Below, in pieces: positions 58,863 to 64,000 of a stretch of 64,000 nt of DNA. The stretch lies in contig JAQSEB010000001.1 of the NCBI GenBank assembly GCA_030063045.1, positions 3,410,001-3,474,000 of the forward strand. Reading direction: 5' to 3'. A program made the position numbers and the translations under genes. The notes beneath the pieces were generated by a model. That model was given only the letters and a program-made list of their open reading frames with translations, made no database searches and was not told where the DNA came from. Numbering within the stretch: position 1 is the stretch's first letter; each line of letters opens with the position of its first letter. The stretch comes from Pratylenchus scribneri (taxonomy: Eukaryota > Nematoda > Chromadorea > Rhabditida > Pratylenchidae).

Positions 58863-59420
58863 AAAAATTGGAAGAATGGATGAATGGATTCAGAAACCCT
58901 CATTTTGCATAATTTATTGGATACAATTTTTAATTAATGGCCACAGAATTTAAATAAAATATTGTGACAAAAAACATCAAGTGAATATAATTTAGATTAA
59001 TTTCAATTTTTTATTCACAGAATAAGATCAAAATCCATTCGAACATTGAATTTGAAAAGTCAAAGTCCAAAATTACATTTATTCACTTCCAAAATTTTCT
59101 CACCATTATCATCAAAACATATTCTTTCTTTATTTCTCCCCACTGCAATTGTCCATCCAATCATTTTGGCCATTTATGGGGAATGAAAATGAACAATGGA
59201 TGCAGCGCTGTTTAGCGGGTTGACGGCCATCTTTGTTCACTCCACATTGTTTTGCCGGAAACAATTGGACACCATCCTTCCTTTGAGGGAACAGCTAAAA
59301 ATGGCCAATGGCTAAAAGGAAAGTCCATTTTCCGATTAGAATTCGCTCATTCATTGTTGAAAAAGGATTCACAAATTTCCTTCATTAATTTGTCCATCAT
59401 TTTTGCTGAAAATTGGCAGA
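58863..59420. promoter_or_regulatory. Upstream region of poly-Cys gene 5
   Basis: No exon recognised. Contains CCATCTTTGTTCAC (59,228), the same 14-mer as at 42,807 in the gene 1/gene 2 divergent region, about 190 bp before the ATG. Confidence 0.4.
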
Positions 59421-61591
59421 ATGACATTCTTCGTTTCCCTTCCATTAATCCTTGTTTTGTTGGCATCGACGGCCATTCACTCATTTTCCGTCAATTTTTC
59501 CAAATTAAACCCATTGGCCCCTCAAAATGATGCTCCTCTCTCCACATCATCCACCAATGACACAAAGGAAGCATCAAAATTGCCAGCGGCCCCATTATCT
59601 TCAATTGGCAGTCCATCCACATCTACGGTCGTCAATTCCAATGCCAAGACGGATTCTACATCTGCTGGCCTTAGCCGAAATCAACATAAACGATCTTGTT
59701 GTTGTTGCAATTGCTGCTGTTGTGAGTTTTGCATTTTACTTCTTTTTTGAAAGAACATCTGTGTTAAAGGGACATGAAAATGCCAAATCGAATTCAAATC
59801 AAAAAGAGCTTAATTAGGCTCACTGTCTTCATTCTTTTTAGAAAGTAGGAGAATAATAATCCTAATTCTAATCTAGGGTTAAACTTGTTTCGGGCGAGAG
59901 CTGGGCCTAGTATCTTGCCCCGGGCCTTCACCAAGGGCTTAAGCCCCCAGTGGCCCAAAGAAGGGGATACGGATTAAGGGGAATTGGACTTTAAATTTTC
60001 TTTATTAATTGTGCGTAAAAATATGATAATAATGTGAAGGGTAAAAATAAAATGCAAGTAAGAAGGAAAAAGGGCTTATTTTATTTATATAAATGTCGAT
60101 TGGGGCAATATTTGACTGATAGGGATAGCGAAGCGAGGTGATTGGGCAAAAAGTGGGGGTACAGTAGAACAAATATGCAAGGATCTAGGCAATGCTGGCA
60201 TTGACAGAATAATTTTTCCCAATCCCACTTATCTTCCACCACTTTTCCTTTCCTTATTTTAGGCAAATGTTGTCCTTGTTGCTGCTGTTGTCCCTGCCAA
60301 TGTGGAGGTATTATCTTATTAGATGTAACATCAAACTTCCATTTATAGAATCCTGTTGGAAATGGACTCCTTGCTGTTCGTTTTTATTCAATTTATAATA
60401 TTTAAAATTTTCATCATTTTCCAGGTTGCTGCCCTTGCTGCTGTGGATGTAAATTTCATTTTTAAAATGGAAAAAATATTTTCTTATGTTTAAAATTACA
60501 ATATAATTTGGGGTCACTCTATTTCGAATTTTTATAAAATTTAGAAAAAGGGGAATTTTCGGTACAAAAATGGCCATAATTCTCCATCTAATACTAAGAT
60601 TAATTCCGCCTGGTTAAACCTGGTTGACTAAGTTTTAATAATTTCGCCTGGTTGACTAAGTTTTTAATAATTCCGCCTGGTTGACTAAGTTTTAATAATT
60701 CCGCCTGGTTGACTAAGTTTTAATAATTCCGCCTGGTTGACTAAGTTTTAATAATTCCGCCTGGTTGACTAAGTTATAATAATTCCGCCTGGTTGACTGA
60801 GTTTTAATAATTCCGCCTGATTGACTAAGTTTTTAATAATTCCGCCTGGTTGACTAAGTTTTAATAATTCCGCCTGGTTGACTAAGTTTTAATAATTCCG
60901 CCTGGTTGACTAAGTTTTAATAATTCCGCCTGGTTGACTAAGTTTAAATAATTCCGCCTGGTTGACTAAGTTTTAATAATTCCGCCTGGTTGACTAAGTT
61001 TTAATAATTCCGCCTGGTTGACTAAGTTTTAATAATTCCGCCTGGTTGACTAAGTTATAATAATTCCGCCTGGTTGACTAAGTTTTAATAATTCCGCCTG
61101 ATTGACTAAGTTTTTAATAATTCCGCCTGGTTGACTAAGTTTTAATAATTCCGCCTGGTTGACTAAGTTTTAATAATTCCGCCTGGTTGACTAAGTTTTA
61201 ATAATTCCGCCTGGTTGACTAAGTTTTAATAATTCCGCCTGGTTGACTAAGTTTTAATAATTCCGCCTGGTTGACTAAGTTTTAATAATTCCGCCTGGTT
61301 GACTAAGTTTTAATAATTCCGCCTGGTTGACTAAGTTTTAATAATTCCGTAACAAAAATGATCGGGGAAGGGGCATTTCCAAAAATTCATTAATTTAATT
61401 CCCTCTGAAATTATCCCACAAAAGGTGTTGGATATGGAAGAAGGAAAATGATGCGATGCCGACGTAATTCAACAAAAATAACAAATATACCGGCCACCAA
61501 ATGCACAACAATTACATTCAAAAATGAAATTGGATTCAACAACAAGGACCAGAATCTGCCTGCAAATGCCCCGGGGAAAAAGAATGAATGA
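59421..61591 (+). CDS. Secreted poly-cysteine protein, family member 5
   Basis: Function unknown. Exons: 59,421-59,721; 60,263-60,307; 60,425-60,448; 61,425-61,591. The signal peptide (MTFFVSLPLILVLLASTAIHS) is followed by a Ser/Thr-rich spacer of about 75 residues and a dibasic site HKRS directly before CCCCNCCCC. Next come CKCCPCCCCCPCQCGG, CCPCCCG and CVGYGRRKMMRCRRNSTK, and a tail ending APGKKNE. The layout (spacer, KRS, poly-Cys, CCPCCCG, GYGRRKMM) is that of gene 1 on the minus strand, so these two form one subfamily. Introns split Cys/Gly codons in phase 1. Intron 1 contains the dispersed repeat copy B, and intron 3 contains a 29-bp minisatellite. Confidence 0.87.
59857..60178. repeat. 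Dispersed ~310-bp repeat, copy B (intronic)
   Basis: Related to 47,966-48,272 over its whole length, with moderate divergence. Same orientation relative to the host gene. It lies in intron 1 of poly-Cys gene 5. Shared end: GTGGGGGTACAGTAG then ACAAATATG. Confidence 0.75.
60600..61350. repeat. 29-bp AATTCCGCC minisatellite in poly-Cys gene 5 intron
   Basis: About 26 units of TAATAATTCCGCCTGGTTGA plus CTAAGTTTT, very homogeneous. It shares the AATAATTCCGCCTGGT core with the 24-bp arrays at 46,410 and 50,981, but the other half of the unit differs and the period is 29 and not 24. It fills most of the last intron. Confidence 0.95.
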
Positions 61592-62390
61592 TGGATTTTG
61601 AGGCCAAAAAGGAGAAAAAAATTTATTTATGCTTTTTAGTTACACATTTTACAATTATTTATTTATTTATTTTGCTGGTAAAATTAAATTCCTTTTTTTA
61701 CATTTTAATCTGCGAGAAAAACAAACAAATTTTAAGGTTTTATTTGTTTGTAATCATTTTGATGACGAAGAAAAGTCAAATTGCATTCATTCATTTGGCC
61801 ATTTCCCTCCCCCTTTATTCCATCAAATCTCCCATTTTGGATCATCCACCTTCTCTGAAAAAAAGTTTGCGATTTGCTTTTTGTTCTCCGCATTCAATGT
61901 CCATTCTATTCAAAAATAAAAAGCATCATCTTCCTTCCTTCATCGTCTCCTCAGGCGAAAGCTAATTTTGTCCAAAACAGGAAGTCATTGCTTTTTCCAT
62001 ATTTCAGTGTACCCACCATACAAAGAGCAACAAAATGTTCGGGCCCATCCAATTCTCCTCCACCATTCTCGCGCACTTTTCCTCCTATCAATTTGCTATT
62101 TATATTCAATTAGCCAAATATTGTCCGATTCATTTGTGCTCCCCCACTGCTCCGAAGATATGTTCATCTTTCTTTAATAGATTTAAGCCTAGAAATTTTT
62201 CTTGAACAAATTGGCTTCTCCAAAATGAAATTCTCTTTTTAATTGAAAAATAATTTAGTAAAATTGGAAGGAGAATGTTCATAAAAAAAATCGCTTAGGC
62301 AAATTAATGATCTATTTCCATTGATCTCTCTCATTCAATCCCAATTTATTTTCGAAATACTTTTTTAATTTCAGTGTTTCCAATCCTATT
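61592..62390. other. Spacer between poly-Cys genes 5 and 6
   Basis: No exon recognised. TTTGCTATTTATATTCAATT (62,091) resembles TTTGTTATTTATATTCGCGC at 42,859 in the gene 1/gene 2 divergent region, and may be a core-promoter-like element of the family. Confidence 0.4.
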
Positions 62391-62776
62391 ATGTCCTTTT
62401 TTGTGCATATTTTGTTGATCGGATTGGCCCTGTTGGCCATCAATGTGCGCGAAAGTGAGGCCGGATGCGGATGGTCAGCCTCAACATTTAATCAAAATTA
62501 ATTTCACTTTTCATTTTCAGTTGCTGCCATTGTTGCAAATGTTGCTCTTGTTGGTGAGAAATTCACCAAAATGATTATAAAAAATATATTTTATTTTAGC
62601 ACTCCTTGTTGCAATCCGCCCCTTTTGTATGCTTTTAATTCACATTTTAATTAATTTATTTCTCACATTCCTCACTACATTTAGGATTAAATTGCCCAGG
62701 TAATTTGGTCTTTTATGGTCAATTTAAATTAATTTTCCTCTCATCAAAGAACATGCCCTTGCTGCTGCAAATGCTG
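62391..62776 (+). CDS. Secreted poly-cysteine protein, family member 6, 3' end missing
   Basis: Function unknown. Exons: 62,391-62,473; 62,521-62,553; 62,600-62,626; 62,685-62,699; 62,750-62,776. The signal peptide (MSFFVHILLIGLALLAINVR) ends before ESEAGC, then CCCHCCKCCSC, TPCCNPP and a 15-bp exon giving L-IKLP (compare IIIKLP in gene 2), then RTCPCCCKC. All introns are phase 2 and split TG|C or TG|T style codons, as in the first introns of gene 3. After the last donor (GTCAGT at 62,777) no further Cys exon or GRKRRS-type tail is found before the annexin gene, so the gene seems truncated. It could also have an unrecognised last exon. Confidence 0.75.
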
Positions 62777-63303
62777 GTCAGTGAATTGTTTTTTGTAAAA
62801 AAAGTTCTTTTTTTGAGAAAGGGTCATAGAGTTGGGTATACGGTATATAAAATAGGGGAAAAGGGAAAAAGCATTCCATTTGAATGGCCTGAAAGAAAGA
62901 ATACTTAATCTGAATATTGATGAATGCCCAATATATTCTTTTAATTCCCATTTCCCTTTAAATTCTAAATATCGTATTTTCTCTGTTGGAAGTCCCGGGG
63001 CTTTACATTTTAGAGATCCTCCAAGGGTAACTTTGTTAGGGAGGGGGCTTAAAACTACGATTAAGTATATAATACCCCCCATCTTCGACTATGAGGTTAA
63101 GGATGCTAGCTCCTATGAGTCTGAATTTTTAAAAAAATTTTATTAGATTTTCTTAGTCCCAAAATTCTACAAAATCCCAAATTTTTGAAAGGGTTGGTTA
63201 AAAATAATCCCCCTCCTGGCGATATCTTAAAAATGTGGTAAAATTAATTTTAATTTCCCTTAAGGAATATCAATTACCATTCAATTTCCAATATAGCAGA
63301 AGA
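62777..63303. other. Block of unknown origin between poly-Cys gene 6 and annexin
   Basis: Texture differs from the surroundings: GGGTATACGGTATATAAAAT, CCCGGGGCTTTACATTTTAG, and an 88-codon frame at 62,880-63,146 (SPGALHFRDPPRVTLLGRGL) with no domain I recognise. It replaces the place where the last exon of gene 6 is expected. The end (AATATAGCAG just before the annexin ATG) looks like a splice-leader acceptor. Confidence 0.5.
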
Positions 63304-64000
63304 ATGCCTCGCCCCACAATTCAAGCCCGACCAAATTACCGTGTCGTTGAGGAGGTGGAAATAATCCATGAAATAATCACCCATTCCGGTGGACCACAAC
63401 AAATTCATCATGAAAAAATTACAAAATTGTTGGCAAACCCAAACAATGCACAGGTCCAAAATCTTTTTATGTAATTATTTTTAGGGTAAAAATAGCCAAA
63501 ATAATATTTAATAAATTCTATAGACCTTTTTAACATAAATATGGCCAAGAAATATGGCTTAACAATATTTTAAAAAATTGCAAACGATTGTTTTTTAGCG
63601 TCAACAATTAATTAATGAATATCGTTCCCGTTATGGAGGCGCCGATTTGGCGGAGGAATTGAAGAGAACATTGCCACCAAGTGAAGTGGCCACCAATAAA
63701 TTGTTCGAAGCCCTTCTTGACCAACCCGCTGTCCATGATGCCAAATATTTACATAAGGCTATGAAGGTAATTGAAATATTAATATTTTAAAAATTTTTAA
63801 ACCAAAAATTTAATAATTTTTTAAATTTAATAAAATTTTAATTTTGTAAATTTTCATTTTAGGGTCTTGGGACTAACGAAGATGCCTTGATTGAAGTAAG
63901 CATTTATTTAATTATATTTAAATTTATTTTTCTTTAAAGGTTTTGGTAAATCGCAGCAATGCCCAATTGCGTCAAATCAAAAGAGCCTATTCCGAATTAT
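63304..64000 (+). CDS. Annexin, N-terminal part (runs off the window)
   Basis: Ca2+-dependent phospholipid-binding protein. Exons: 63,304-63,453; 63,599-63,766; 63,863-63,895; 63,940 to the window end. After a ~50-residue N-terminal region (VEEVEIIHEIITHSGGPQQI), the second exon reads RQQLINEYRSRYGGADLAEE and includes AKYLHKAMK. This leads into the annexin type-2 Ca2+ loop, GLGTNEDALIEVLVNRSNAQ, then LRQIKRAYSEL. The first repeat appears shortened or divergent (no GLGT loop before RQQLINEY), with the canonical loop in the next repeat. The start is the first ATG after a TTTCCAATATAGCAG acceptor-like site, consistent with trans-splicing. Confidence 0.92.

Overview
The window looks like nuclear DNA of a nematode. 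The host genes have short introns with TTTTCAG-type acceptors. They include a BBS1 gene, an annexin, a GoLoco G-protein regulator and an intron-bearing RPL31 copy. The DNA is AT-rich and dense in satellites and transposons. The species cannot be named from the sequence alone.

Layout. (1) 1-26,393 is a 72/73-bp satellite block organised in higher-order repeats. It is interrupted by a complete 12-kb BEL/Pao LTR retrotransposon (1,386-13,377, minus strand) with LTRs that look identical and an envelope-like C-terminal region fused to pol. It also carries three 924-bp Tc1/mariner-like non-autonomous elements that were amplified together with the satellite. (2) 26,394-35,958 is very AT-rich DNA of bacterial type in which TGA must be read as tryptophan. 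It holds a broken aspS, a CE-clan (Ulp1/adenain-like) cysteine protease gene, an apparently full-length proS, a frameshifted tsaB and a large unidentified gene. It is flanked on both sides by the host satellite. Eukaryotic-type transposons have inserted into its genes: a fold-back MITE in aspS, and a 2.08-kb TIR element carrying a ribosomal protein L31 gene in the unidentified gene. The simplest reading is an old lateral transfer from a Mollicutes-like (UGA=Trp) bacterium, now decaying in the nematode nucleus. (3) 35,959-41,441 holds a satellite remnant, a GoLoco gene (AGS3/LGN type, minus strand) and long gene-free DNA. (4) 41,442-62,776 is a cluster of at least six related secreted poly-cysteine protein genes, one on the minus strand and five on the plus strand. 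Most are built from tiny exons whose borders fall inside Cys codons. bbs-1 sits in the middle of the cluster. (5) 63,304-64,000 is the 5' part of an annexin gene.

Three minisatellites sharing an AATTCCGCC core lie in and around the poly-Cys cluster. The largest (4.8 kb, 24-bp unit) fills a bbs-1 intron that appears to use a GC-AG splice pair.

Functionally the window is a mosaic. It combines selfish repeats, a transferred bacterial segment centred on tRNA charging and modification (aspS, proS, tsaB), cilium and G-protein genes, and a locally expanding family of secreted Cys-rich proteins. All statements come from reading the sequence by eye. Family names rest on recognised motifs, not on database searches.
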